A stretch of DNA of 38,508 nucleotides from Terriglobales bacterium (GTDB lineage: Bacteria > Acidobacteriota > Terriglobia > Terriglobales > Acidobacteriaceae): positions 1 through 38,508 of the forward strand of contig DASSIZ010000114.1 in the NCBI GenBank assembly GCA_035691485.1, in the 5' to 3' direction. Both the position numbers and the translations under genes were made by a program. This document shows, piece by piece, positions 22,809-32,337 of the stretch. Numbering within the stretch: the first letter of the stretch is position 1; each line of letters opens with the position of its first letter. Below the pieces are notes generated by a model, which saw only the letters and a program-made list of their open reading frames with translations, ran no database searches and was not told the DNA's origin.

Positions 22809-23185
22809 TTGGCCTGGAGCTGGTTGGCATGGAAGACGCCGTCGCGGCCGAAACGGCCCTCGGCCATGGCCTGGGAATCGTCCTTGAAGGTATCCGGCGG
22901 GGCCTCGGTGCCGGTATAAACGACGGGCAACATGAGGTCGTTCTCCTTGAGCGCGAATTCGACACGCGAACCCTGGCGGCGAATGGAACCGGGCACCACG
23001 TTGCCGGCCACGCGCAGCCGCTTCGCGTAGCGGCTGTCGTTCATCTCGCGCAGCTCCTTGATGGTTACGTAGTAGCTCTTACTCTGCTGCACGCCGGTGA
23101 AGGCAAGATATCCGAGCGACACCAGGACGATCAGGATGGCGACGGCGAATCGGAGGTAAGTGGACCGATTTTTATGATCGAGCAT
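22679..23185 (-). CDS. ccmE: Heme chaperone CcmE, Cys-type (CxxxY)
   Basis: A 168-residue protein from the ATG at 23185. One membrane anchor lies at about 11-31, and the OB-fold domain at about 36-125 with RLRVAGNVVPGS and PVVYTGTEAPPDTF. In E. coli a His in HDENY binds heme covalently. Here the site reads CASKY (C127 to Y131), the CxxxY form known from Desulfovibrio and archaea, where Cys binds the heme. The tail (132-168) is rich in Pro, Ala and Gln. It is the first gene of the ccm operon. The classical partners ccmF, ccmG and ccmH are not in this window. Confidence 0.93.
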   Translation of the reverse strand: MLDHKNRSTYLRFAVAILIVLVSLGYLAFTGVQQSKSYYVTIKELREMNDSRYAKRLRVAGNVVPGSIRRQGSRVEFALKENDLMLPVVYTGTEAPPDTFKDDSQAMAEGRFGRDGVFHANQLQAKCASKYAPAPDQPGAPGSQPTSAPAKPLQKAQAGSTTTAGLSQ

Positions 23186-23284
23186 GCTGCCCCACTGTCG
23201 AAACTGTAACGCGTACGGCAAACCGAGGTCAACATCACAAAAGTCTGTGAGCGGCGTTCTCGGTTCGGAAACCAGGACGCGGGG

Positions 23285-24789
<1,505 letters not shown>

Positions 24790-24820
24790 GCCGCGAGCCT
24801 CACGGGCAAAAGTCAGGAAT

Positions 24821-24850
24821 GGCGTCGCGGGTGCGACGCCTCTCTTTTTT
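24821..24850 (+). terminator. Rho-independent terminator of thiC
   Basis: A perfect 8-bp stem (GGCGTCGC/GCGACGCC, loop GGGT) is followed by TCTCTTTTTT. It lies 32 bp after the thiC stop and also separates it from the convergent gene. Confidence 0.93.
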
Positions 24851-24867
24851 CTGTGACAATCTTTGCT

Positions 24868-26418
24868 TCAGTTCTCATCCGAGTAGCGCCGAACGCCGGA
24901 ACTCTTCTGGGCACGCTGGGCGGGTTGCGGAGTCGCCTGCAGGTGCCGGACAACAACTTCGTCGTCTGCGGAAGTGTCACGTTCAGTGGAGGTGAAACGG
25001 CGCCGATTCCGTCGCGACGCGGACTTGCCGGCACTGGGCTTTTGCCACACCTGGCTGGGAGCTTGCGCGGCCTGCTTGGTCAAACTCGGTCGCGGCAAAG
25101 CCGGCACAGCTACGCCTGCACCCGCGGCTTTTCCCACCGTGGAGACGTCCATCCGCGCGGGGCCGAATGGGACCTGCTGCTGCGCCTCGTTTTGCATTAA
25201 TGAGGCGGGAAGCGGAGTGTTGGGATGGCGATTTGCGGCGATGGCAAAACCGATCATGGCAGCCAAGGTAGCTATGGAAGCGACGAAGGCGGCGCGTTGC
25301 CACTGGCGCTCGCGCTGGCCAGGACGGCGACTTGCCGGCACCAGCCGCGGCGGGGACACGGGCATGGCGTCCGCGACAATCGCGTGCGTGACCAGCGCTG
25401 GAACCGGCGACACTCGGGACGGAGGCTGAGTTTCCACGTGGCGAGGACGAGCGGCGCGCTCGGCGGCGAGTGCTGCAGCGCGCTGTGCTTCCCGCTCCCG
25501 GATGACGCGGAGACGCTCCGCCTCAAGGGCAGCCAGGCGGAGGCGTTCTGGCTCGGCGGCATGAGCTTCCTCGGCGCGACGGGCAGCTTCGCGGGCCAAT
25601 GCTTCGCGTGCGGCACGTTCCTGCTCGGCACGCTGAGCGGAGTCCTGCGCCATCTGCTCGCGTAAAACACGCTCGCGTTCCTGGGCCGCCCGTTCACGCT
25701 GGGCGAGCAAGCTCTGCTTTTCTTCCGCCTGGCGTTGCAGCTCGACTTCATGCCGGCGGCGCTCCTGCTCACGCTCCAACGCGCGCTGCTCGCGTTCCAG
25801 GCGAAGAGCCTGCACAGTTTCAGCGCGACGCTGCTGAAATTCTGACCACGACTCAGTGACACGCTTGTAGACACAGGAAAGAGCGTCGCGGACCCCGGCG
25901 CTTCCATCGGCCAAGGCGGCACCAAGTTGCCCAACCCTCTCGCCGATCACGCCGCCCTCTTTGGATTCGCGCTCGGAAATTGATGGCGCTTCGATCTCGT
26001 CGGGCAAGCGTCGCTCCTCGCTCGCGCGAGCGTCAGCCGAATACGAAGTTGGAGTGGCCGTTGCAACAGATTCTTTCGCCTGCTTGAAAGCGGGCTCAAT
26101 TGACGGCGAACCGGTTGCGGCGGGAGTCGCGCCATGAGTTTCGGGCACATGCGAGGCGGCCGAGTCAGGACGCGCGGTCAGGACTCCCGGCGCGACGAAC
26201 AGGTCTGCACCGTCATCGCGGACCATCCCGACAGCCATTTCCAGGACGTCGTGCGCGGGAACCTCGCCAATTTCGACGAGCAGGTCGGGTTCGGGACCAG
26301 TTTCCTCGGGCGAGGCAATTTCAACCTCGTATCCGGCCGCCTGCAGCCGTTCAATGAGCTTGTTGAGTGCTTGGGAACTTTGGTCGATGTTGGGGGTAAC
26401 GATTCGCGCGACAGGCAT
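24868..26418 (-). CDS. Large coiled-coil protein with one membrane helix, unknown function
   Basis: A 516-residue protein in four parts. Residues 1-80 are a small alpha/beta domain (start MPVARIVTPNI, with LIERLQAAGYEVEIA). Residues 81-185 are a low-complexity linker. Residues 190-325 form a long, highly charged coiled coil rich in Arg, Glu, Gln and Ala. One membrane helix lies at about 376-395 (AAFVASIATLAAMIGFAIAA). The last 120 residues are rich in Pro, Ser, Lys and Arg. TolA-like or energy-transducing proteins have a similar composition but the opposite order (helix first). No known domain is recognised. The antisense strand is open over long stretches, a side effect of the GC-rich repeats. 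Confidence 0.75.
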   Translation of the reverse strand: MPVARIVTPNIDQSSQALNKLIERLQAAGYEVEIASPEETGPEPDLLVEIGEVPAHDVLEMAVGMVRDDGADLFVAPGVLTARPDSAASHVPETHGATPAATGSPSIEPAFKQAKESVATATPTSYSADARASEERRLPDEIEAPSISERESKEGGVIGERVGQLGAALADGSAGVRDALSCVYKRVTESWSEFQQRRAETVQALRLEREQRALEREQERRRHEVELQRQAEEKQSLLAQRERAAQERERVLREQMAQDSAQRAEQERAAREALAREAARRAEEAHAAEPERLRLAALEAERLRVIREREAQRAAALAAERAARPRHVETQPPSRVSPVPALVTHAIVADAMPVSPPRLVPASRRPGQRERQWQRAAFVASIATLAAMIGFAIAANRHPNTPLPASLMQNEAQQQVPFGPARMDVSTVGKAAGAGVAVPALPRPSLTKQAAQAPSQVWQKPSAGKSASRRNRRRFTSTERDTSADDEVVVRHLQATPQPAQRAQKSSGVRRYSDEN

Positions 26419-26574
26419 GCAGTCCTCGGGGCGCCTCGACGCGGGCGCTTACGACACGACGGGCTTCAATTTAGACGCAGAAGTGCAGGATTCAGTTGTC
26501 AATTTGCTGGTCTAATTGGTGGCGCAAGTCGGCGCTGGGCAAGGTTTGGACCGGTCAGCGCGGCCGGCGGGGGA

Positions 26575-26778
26575 TCAGTTGCAGCGTGCGAATTCCATGC
26601 CATCACAGGTTTGCATACCGGTAATGACCATGGCCTGATATTGGACGTCGAGGTAGGCGCGCAGAATCTCTATGTAGAGGTATTCGCGTTCCTGGGGCGA
26701 ATGGCAATTGGTGCGAAGCTTGTCGAGCTGTTGATAACGATCGTGCGCGCTGATGAACCGTTCAATAACCGTGTCCAT
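26575..26778 (-). CDS. Small hypothetical protein (67 aa)
   Basis: The ATG at 26778 has CGGAGAA 7 nt upstream. The 67-residue protein is mostly helical: MDTVIERFISAHDRYQQLDK, then REYLYIEILRAYLDVQYQA, and a C-terminal part with two Cys (TCDGMEFARC). It is soluble by composition. I do not recognise the family. The good ribosome site and regular amphipathic pattern support it as a gene. Confidence 0.55.
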   Translation of the reverse strand: MDTVIERFISAHDRYQQLDKLRTNCHSPQEREYLYIEILRAYLDVQYQAMVITGMQTCDGMEFARCN

Positions 26779-26851
26779 GGGGTTCTCCGAACCGATGCAT
26801 TGTCGGGTTTGCAGCCGCGCCGGAGAATCCTCGGAACACCTTAGAACCCAA

Positions 26852-27076
26852 TTAGTAATGCGCTGACGCAAGGTAGTGGCGGTCATTGCTGTCGCGCGTC
26901 CGCCTCCACTTGGCATGCAGCCAGACCAGGATACCGAGGGCGCAAATTTCCAACGGGCCGGCCGGAAATACCATTGCCCTGGCAGGAACCGGGCTGCTGG
27001 TGACGAAGTCGATGGACCAAACGATTCCAGCCCCGGCAATCAGGCTGGCAAACTGTTCTTCACCATGAATAGCCAT
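26852..27076 (-). CDS. Possible small membrane protein (74 aa)
   Basis: A 74-residue frame from the ATG at 27076 with two hydrophobic segments (about 10-25 and 40-54, the latter GPLEICALGILVWLHAKW) and a basic, polar tail. This is a plausible two-helix membrane protein. No clear ribosome site is present, and I know no family. Confidence 0.4.
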   Translation of the reverse strand: MAIHGEEQFASLIAGAGIVWSIDFVTSSPVPARAMVFPAGPLEICALGILVWLHAKWRRTRDSNDRHYLASAHY

Positions 27077-27164
27077 GCAGCGAAAAGGTAATACGGGGAA
27101 CCGTGGCGGGCCATGTCACCGTGGGGAATTGAACTTTGGTGTAGAAATGGCTAGAACGCGGTGC

Positions 27165-27848
27165 TCATGAACGAGCTTTCTCCCCGGCTGCCACGCGCAA
27201 CCGCTCCTGCCTTTCCGCTTCGACCCCGGCGCGGGCCACGGCGGCGCGCAAGGGGGGCGCCGGTAGCTGCGGCGGCTTCACTGAAACGGGCGGACTGGCC
27301 AGAACCGTTTGACGCGCGTGCAGGACCACGTACTTGCCCCGTCCGACAAGGTACTTGGCGAGCGTGACCGCAACCTTGCGTAGCAGCACGCGGGCTGCAT
27401 ACGGGAAGCCGTTCAGGCGATCGCTCTCAACGTCAATGACCCCGATCACATGCGCCCCGATCTTAATGGGCATCACCAGCTCGGAACGGGTTTCCGAAAA
27501 CACTTTGACGTACTGCCGATCACGCGACACGTCGGGCACGACCTTGGCTTCGCCCGTTTTTGCAGCTTGACCGACATTGCCCTCACCGAGCCGCATAGAA
27601 TCGCAGCGCGGCGCGGGTCCCGCGGAGGCCACGCGGAGCACACGTTCCCCGGCGGCAATGAACATGGTGACGGCGAAATATTGCCTTCCGCTTTGCAGTA
27701 GCTGGGCGAACTGTTCGAGCGGCGACTGCGGAAGGTGCGCGCCACGAATCGGGCGCAAACCACGAACGCGAGGCGCCATCCGAAGTTTCGGCGCCAGCAC
27801 TTGCTCGATGGCCACGAGCACTTCACGCGCAGAACGATAAGTTTTCAC
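27165..27848 (-). CDS. GAF-domain protein
   Basis: A 227-residue protein; the GTG at 27848 has AGGA 8 nt upstream, and the frame further upstream looks non-coding. The GAF domain covers about 35-170: QYFAVTMFIAAGERVLRVAS, the LGEGNVGQAAKTGEAKVVPD segment, and SELVMPIKIGAHVIGVIDVE. These are typical of the GAF core found in free-Met-sulfoxide reductase and sensor proteins. There is no output domain, so it may sense a small molecule and act by binding a partner. The C-terminal part (180-227) is rich in Pro, Ala and Arg. It is divergent from the DinB gene, with about 150 bp between them. Confidence 0.8.
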   Translation of the reverse strand: MKTYRSAREVLVAIEQVLAPKLRMAPRVRGLRPIRGAHLPQSPLEQFAQLLQSGRQYFAVTMFIAAGERVLRVASAGPAPRCDSMRLGEGNVGQAAKTGEAKVVPDVSRDRQYVKVFSETRSELVMPIKIGAHVIGVIDVESDRLNGFPYAARVLLRKVAVTLAKYLVGRGKYVVLHARQTVLASPPVSVKPPQLPAPPLRAAVARAGVEAERQERLRVAAGEKARS

Positions 27849-28001
27849 GGCGAGTCCTGGACGAGGGGAATAGGGGGTAAGTCTAATGGCGTAGAGAGGC
27901 AGGGTCAACGGAAACAGGAGTTGAGGCGCAAGCGTCAGGCTTCGGGCCGAATTGGGATTCCGATAGAATGCTTGGGCTGGTGCAAGGGATGAGGAGGCGT
28001 C

Positions 28002-28520
28002 GTGAAGAAGAAGATCGTACTGGCGCTGATTTGTTTGTGCGCGCAACCGCTGTTATCGCAGGTTCCAGAGGGGGTTGGACAGGGTTGGGACGGCGAATGG
28101 AAGCATGTTTCCAGCCAGTTGATCGCGTTGGCAGAGGCCACGCCGGCCGACAAGTTCGCCTGGCGGCCGGCGCCGGGTGTGCGTTCGACGAGCGAGGTGT
28201 ACATGCACATCGCGATCGCGAATTTCTATTTTCTGAGCGTGCTGGGCCAGAAGATGCCGGCGGAAATCAAGCAAGGCACAGAAAAAGAAATCACCGCGAA
28301 AGCCGACGTGATGGCGTGGTTGAAGCGTTCGCTGGATGCGGTACAGTCCGCCCATGCCGCTGAAAAACCCAAGGAAATGGAACGAAAGGTCACCTTTCTG
28401 AAGCGCGAGACGACGGCGGACGCACTGTATCTCCGCGCCATCGTGCACTCGAACGAGCACATGGGGCAGTTGGTGGCCTACGCGCGCACGTCCGGCGTTG
28501 TGCCGCCGTGGTCGAAGTAA
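28002..28520 (+). CDS. DinB-family protein, secreted
   Basis: A 172-residue protein with a GTG start (28002) and a strong GAGGAGG site. Residues 1-19 form a signal peptide (ending LLSQ). The rest is the DinB four-helix bundle: WKHVSSQLIALAEATPADKF with FAWRPAPGVRS, then VYMHIAIANFYFLS, and HSNEHMGQLVAYAR at the end. The three His-bearing positions normally bind a metal ion; H69, H149 and H153 fit. Known relatives include thiol transferases and metalloenzymes, but most members have no defined role. Export is unusual for the general family but common in this kind of genome. A TAGAAT at 27964-27969 may be its -10. Confidence 0.85.
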   Translation: MKKKIVLALICLCAQPLLSQVPEGVGQGWDGEWKHVSSQLIALAEATPADKFAWRPAPGVRSTSEVYMHIAIANFYFLSVLGQKMPAEIKQGTEKEITAKADVMAWLKRSLDAVQSAHAAEKPKEMERKVTFLKRETTADALYLRAIVHSNEHMGQLVAYARTSGVVPPWSK

Positions 28521-28530
28521 TCGTGGGCAT

Positions 28531-28842
28531 TTAGCTGAGGAATGAAAAACGATCGATGCGGACCGCGACACCCACCACGCTCTCGATGCGTTCCGTCCGG
28601 ATGATGGTGCCGCGACAGATTCCGGTGGCGACGCCGGCTTCGGTCACTTCCTCCGGCAGGTCGAGCACAAAGTCGATCTGCTTGCCTTCGCGCCAGTCGT
28701 TGGTCTCGGCGTAGAAATACACGCCCGCCGGGCTGATGTCCTTAGTGACGGCAAAGACGGTCCTGCCGGTTTCATCGGCCCGCCGCACGGGAATCTGAGT
28801 GGCTACACGGCGAGCGCGGCGGCGTTCGACATCCGACGTCAT
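28531..28842 (-). CDS. PilZ-domain protein (1 of 3)
   Basis: A 103-residue single PilZ domain from the ATG at 28842. The N-terminal basic motif ERRRARRVATQIPV provides the RxxxR pair, and KDISPAGVYFYAE gives the D-x-S-x-x-G motif; together these bind cyclic di-GMP in family members. The strands that follow (IDFVLDLPEEV, GTIIRTERIE, GVAVRI) complete the barrel. As a stand-alone domain it probably acts by binding a partner after taking up the nucleotide. It converges with the DinB gene and is divergent from the receiver-PilZ gene. Confidence 0.9.
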   Translation of the reverse strand: MTSDVERRRARRVATQIPVRRADETGRTVFAVTKDISPAGVYFYAETNDWREGKQIDFVLDLPEEVTEAGVATGICRGTIIRTERIESVVGVAVRIDRFSFLS

Positions 28843-29012
28843 GTTTCCGCCTTGAAAGAGAGTTCCTGGCTGGTGTGAACGTATCTTGCCACGGGGAAAA
28901 TGTCCATTCTGAGAACCTAGGCAATTACCAACTCTTCCCGATTTGCAACATCGCGGCAAGAAAAAACGCAAGATCGCGGCGCCGGCCCGTCTCGCATGCA
29001 GGGACCATACGC

Positions 29013-29768
29013 ATGCGGATCAACGCCCTTTTGTTCACCCGGGATTTCCTTCTGCAGCAAGCTGTCGAGCGGGCAGTACAGGAATTCGGCATCCAATCCG
29101 AACACCATGCCAGCGGACAAAAGGTCCTGCAGCGAGTGGCGGAATGGAAGTTCGCTTCCGTGATCACTGACTTTGATCATTACGACGGAGTCTCCCTGCT
29201 GGAGACGACGCGACTGGAAGGGCGTAACCGCAATACCATCGCCATTGCCCTGACTCGGCCGGGCTCGAACATGGGATCGGCATTCCGCAGCGGCGCCAAT
29301 TTCATGCTGGTGAAGCCCATCACTCGGGAGCGCGTCTCCCGCCTGCTGCGTGCCGCCTACGGCCTGATTGCGCGTGAGCACTTCCGCTATTTACGGCACG
29401 CGGTGGAGGTGCCGGTGACGGTGCGGTTCGCGACCAGGCTGTCGCTCCAGGCCACGTCGCGGAACGTAAGCACTCGCGGCATGGGATTGCAGTCGAATCT
29501 ATTGACAGGTTGGCCGTCCGGCGTCCGCGTCCAGTTCGTGCTGCCCGGGGCCAGGGCTCCGATTGAAGCCGACTGCGATGTGGCATGGGCCGATGCGTGC
29601 GGGCGCGCAGGCCTGAGGCTGTTGAATTTTTCGCATGGCTCCCGGCGGGAGTTTGAGGCCTGGCTGGCCGAGCGAAGTGAGGCACTGTACTCGGGATTGA
29701 AGCGGCCCGGTCTGCCGCAACACGGTGCTATGATGCCCCAGGATTATCCCCATGCCGCCTGTTCTTGA
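29013..29768 (+). CDS. Receiver-like plus PilZ domain protein (2 of 3)
   Basis: A 251-residue protein from the ATG at 29013. Residues 1-118 form a response-regulator-like domain: the phosphoacceptor strand reads SVITDFDHYDG (D53), Lys101 lies in MLVKPI, but the usual acidic pair near the start is reduced to D11. Residues 122-230 form a PilZ domain with REHFRYLRHAVEVPV and RNVSTRGMGL as likely nucleotide-binding motifs; the first lacks the exact RxxxR spacing. It may join a phospho-signal to cyclic di-GMP. Its end overlaps the next PilZ gene by 17 nt, so the two are co-translated. Confidence 0.82.
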   Translation: MRINALLFTRDFLLQQAVERAVQEFGIQSEHHASGQKVLQRVAEWKFASVITDFDHYDGVSLLETTRLEGRNRNTIAIALTRPGSNMGSAFRSGANFMLVKPITRERVSRLLRAAYGLIAREHFRYLRHAVEVPVTVRFATRLSLQATSRNVSTRGMGLQSNLLTGWPSGVRVQFVLPGARAPIEADCDVAWADACGRAGLRLLNFSHGSRREFEAWLAERSEALYSGLKRPGLPQHGAMMPQDYPHAACS

Positions 29769-30054
29769 GCGATGCCGCACGTGGTTCTCGGAGCATTTCC
29801 TGGCTCCCAGCCAGGTTGACCGGCGGCTTTCGCAAAGAACGGTTTTTCACGGTTCCCTGCTGGTTGCCGACAGCGACGGTTGCGTTTACCACGCGAGCGG
29901 GCGAGACCAGACCGCCGGCGGATTGGGAGCGATCGTGTGCGGCGATCTGGGAATTGGGGAAAAAGTGCTGGTCCATCTGGAAGGCCGCAAGGTGCGCGCG
30001 CTCGTGCTCCACCGCAATGGCTACCGCTACGGCCTTCAATTCCTCGAAGAGTAA
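29752..30054 (+). CDS. PilZ-like small protein (3 of 3)
   Basis: A 100-residue protein starting inside the end of the receiver-PilZ gene. Residues about 18-100 give a PilZ-type barrel: DRRLSQRTVFHGSLLVAD, then GGLGAIVCGDLGIGEKVLVH and YRYGLQFLEE at the end. The Arg pair is present (RRLSQR), but the D-x-S-x-x-G motif is replaced by QTAGGLGA, so nucleotide binding is less certain. Its overlap with the preceding gene suggests that both form one complex. It converges with the patatin gene, 11 bp apart. Confidence 0.75.
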   Translation: MPPVLERCRTWFSEHFLAPSQVDRRLSQRTVFHGSLLVADSDGCVYHASGRDQTAGGLGAIVCGDLGIGEKVLVHLEGRKVRALVLHRNGYRYGLQFLEE

Positions 30055-30065
30055 CGCCGGCGCTC

Positions 30066-30977
30066 CTATGCGGGCGATGGGGCCTTGACGGGCGGTGCCT
30101 GGGTCAACGCCACGCCCGCCGGTTGAGCGAACCATTGCCGGATCGCAGGCAGCGCCTGGCGCGCGGCGACTTCACCGGCCCGGATGAGTTCCGGAGCGCG
30201 GTCGAAGCCGTCGTAGCTGAAGCCGCGCACATCGGGCTGAAGAATCACGTCCGCGGCCGTTTCCCACAATCCTGACATCTTCGATTGCGCAATCGAAAAG
30301 CACTGGCCGATGACGTCGAAAACGTGGCGCGGCCCGTTCAGGTTCACCCAATGCGCGCTCAGGTAAACGGCGATCACACGTTGCGCACCCATTTGCTTCA
30401 ACGGCACGGTAGGCACGGCGTGGGCGAGCAAACCATCGACCATGAGACGTCCATTCACGTTCACCGGCAAGAACATGCCGGGATAGGCGCAACTGGCGCG
30501 CACCGCATCGACCAAAGGTCCGGAGCGAAAGACCACACCTTCGCCGCTGGCAAAATCGGTGGCGGCCACGGCGAGCGGAACTTTCAGCTCCTCAAAGGTA
30601 TGGCAGCGCAGCATCTTCTTAAGGAAGCGCTCCATGCGGTCGTTGCTGGCGAAACCGTAGCGCGAGAGCGTCCAGCGGGCAAAATCCTTGAAGCGAACCA
30701 GGCCGGCAATCTCCTCCAGTTCCTTGGCGGAGATGCCGCTACAATAGGCAGCCCCAATGACGGAACCAACACTGGTGCCGGCAATGAAATTGACGGGAAT
30801 GCCTTCTTCTTCGAGGACTTTCAGGACTCCGATATGCGCCAGGCCGCGGGCAAAGCCGCCGCCAAGCGCGAGTCCTACGGCAGGTGTGTCGGGCGCCACT
30901 GGGGCAAGCGGCGCTTCTGAAATGCGTTTCAGTCCGCCCACGAATGCGCGAACCGAGCGCTTAATTTTATGTAGCAT
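30066..30977 (-). CDS. Patatin-like phospholipase (RssA type)
   Basis: A 303-residue protein. The lipase features are complete: the oxyanion loop LALGGGFARGLAHIGV (about 36-51), the nucleophile in GTSVGS (Ser70), and the catalytic Asp in MVDGLL. This is the layout of RssA/YchK and patatins, which hydrolyse acyl esters of phospholipids. There is no signal peptide and no beta-barrel domain, so it is probably cytoplasmic or membrane-associated. The C-terminus is rich in Pro and Ala. Its substrate is unknown. Confidence 0.92.
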   Translation of the reverse strand: MLHKIKRSVRAFVGGLKRISEAPLAPVAPDTPAVGLALGGGFARGLAHIGVLKVLEEEGIPVNFIAGTSVGSVIGAAYCSGISAKELEEIAGLVRFKDFARWTLSRYGFASNDRMERFLKKMLRCHTFEELKVPLAVAATDFASGEGVVFRSGPLVDAVRASCAYPGMFLPVNVNGRLMVDGLLAHAVPTVPLKQMGAQRVIAVYLSAHWVNLNGPRHVFDVIGQCFSIAQSKMSGLWETAADVILQPDVRGFSYDGFDRAPELIRAGEVAARQALPAIRQWFAQPAGVALTQAPPVKAPSPA

Positions 30978-31130
30978 ACCGTGGCCCTGCTTCCGGATCC
31001 GGCCCCACTCGGACGTTACAATCGATATGATGCCCGGTGTCGCAGGAATGATGCAGCAGGAATGCCGCTTACGCTAGGTTACGGCGGTAACGGCCGTTGA
31101 TTCCCCGGTAACGCGAGGCGAGCCACTTTC

Positions 31131-31604
31131 ATGGAGCGCGAATTCTCCGCCGGAGGAGTAGTCCTCCGCCGCCGACAGGAGCGGTGGTGGGTGGCGGTGA
31201 TCGAACCACAGAGGCGCCAAAAGGCTGGGGTTCGCACCGCTGCCACTGTGCTCGCGCTGCCCAAGGGAAACGTGGACAAGGGTGAACAACCGGAACAAGC
31301 CGCCCTTCGCGAGGTGCGCGAGGAAACGGGCGTGGAAGCCGAGGTGGTCACCAAACTGGATGACATCAAGTACATTTACGTTCGTTCCTGGGGCGACCGC
31401 CAGCGCGTGTTCAAGATCGTGAGCTTTTTCCTGCTGCGCTACCGCAGCGGCCGGATCGGGCAGATCACGCCGGCGATGCGTCGCGAAGTACGACAAGCGT
31501 TGTGGTTACCCCTGGAAGAAGCGCCGCAAAGGCTCAGCTATCGCGGTGAACGAGACGTCATCAAGCTAGCGCAGGATTACCTGGCCGCGCATCCACAACT
31601 GTAA
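31131..31604 (+). CDS. Nudix hydrolase
   Basis: A 157-residue protein. The Nudix box is GNVDKGEQPEQAALREVREE continued by TGV (about 46-68), matching G-x5-E-x7-REVxEExGV. The N-terminus (SAGGVVLRR) and the later strand FKIVSFFLLRYRSG fit the fold. Members hydrolyse nucleoside diphosphates linked to other groups, such as diadenosine polyphosphates or damaged nucleotides. The substrate cannot be told from sequence. The VIT transporter gene follows after 13 bp and is probably in the same operon. Confidence 0.92.
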   Translation: MEREFSAGGVVLRRRQERWWVAVIEPQRRQKAGVRTAATVLALPKGNVDKGEQPEQAALREVREETGVEAEVVTKLDDIKYIYVRSWGDRQRVFKIVSFFLLRYRSGRIGQITPAMRREVRQALWLPLEEAPQRLSYRGERDVIKLAQDYLAAHPQL

Positions 31605-31617
31605 GAACGAGGCACTC

Positions 31618-32313
31618 ATGCCGCAGACACCGCACATCGAACGACATTTCACTTCCAGCGAAGCCGTGCGCGACATCGTGATCGGAATGGCGGACGGACT
31701 TACCGTGCCGTTCGCGCTGGCGGCCGGGCTTTCCGGTGCGATCAAGGCAACGCACGTGATCGTAGTCGCCGGACTGGCGGAGATCGCCGCGGGATCGATC
31801 GCGATGGGACTGGGCGGGTACTTGGCCGCCAAGAGTGACGCCGAGCACTACGAGCAGGAGCGGGCGCGGGAGTGGCGCGAGGTGAAGGAGATTCCGGAGG
31901 AGGAAGCGCGCGAAGTTTCGCAGATTCTCCAGGAATACGGCATGGCCACCGGCGAGGCGGATACGGTGGTGGCGGCGCTGGAAAAACGGCCCGAGGCCTG
32001 GGTAGATTTCATGATGCGATTCGAACTCGGACTGGAGCCGCCGGAGCCGGGGCGCGCGGTGCGCAGCGCGGCCACGATTGCCGGATCCTACGTCGCGGGC
32101 GGCCTCATTCCGCTGGCGCCGTACATCCTGCTGAACCAGGCTTCGATGGCGTTGATCGCTTCGGTTTGCGTGACCTTGATTGCGCTGGCGGGATTCGGCT
32201 ACATCAAAGGCCGCTTCACCGGCGCCGTCCCATTTCGGAGCGCGTCACAAACACTGGTGACCGGTGCACTTGCCGCCGCCGCGGCCTACGTGCTAGCACG
32301 GTTGATCTCGTAA
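31618..32313 (+). CDS. VIT1/CCC1-family iron/manganese transporter
   Basis: A 231-residue membrane protein. The N-terminal part reads VRDIVIGMADGLTVPFALAA and begins the first of five helices; AEIAAGSIAMGLGGYLAAKS is the second hallmark. A cytoplasmic, Glu-rich metal-binding helix region (about 75-130, with YEQERAREWREVKEIPEEEA) separates the helices, as in plant VIT1, where it binds iron. The last three helices follow. Family members move Fe2+ or Mn2+ out of the cytoplasm in exchange for protons. It lies 13 bp after the Nudix gene; a terminator follows 70 bp downstream. Confidence 0.92.
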   Translation: MPQTPHIERHFTSSEAVRDIVIGMADGLTVPFALAAGLSGAIKATHVIVVAGLAEIAAGSIAMGLGGYLAAKSDAEHYEQERAREWREVKEIPEEEAREVSQILQEYGMATGEADTVVAALEKRPEAWVDFMMRFELGLEPPEPGRAVRSAATIAGSYVAGGLIPLAPYILLNQASMALIASVCVTLIALAGFGYIKGRFTGAVPFRSASQTLVTGALAAAAAYVLARLIS

Positions 32314-32337
32314 GTACCTCGCTAGCAATGATTTATC

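Noticed and set aside
24868-26418. Long open frames on the plus strand opposite the coiled-coil gene
   Set aside because: They mirror the Arg/Glu/Ala codon pattern of the minus-strand gene, and their predicted proteins lack any domain.
29309-29324. GTGA-N6-TCAC core within the receiver-PilZ gene
   Set aside because: It lies deep in coding sequence (the VKPI region) with no nearby promoter; about half such a core is expected by chance in this window.
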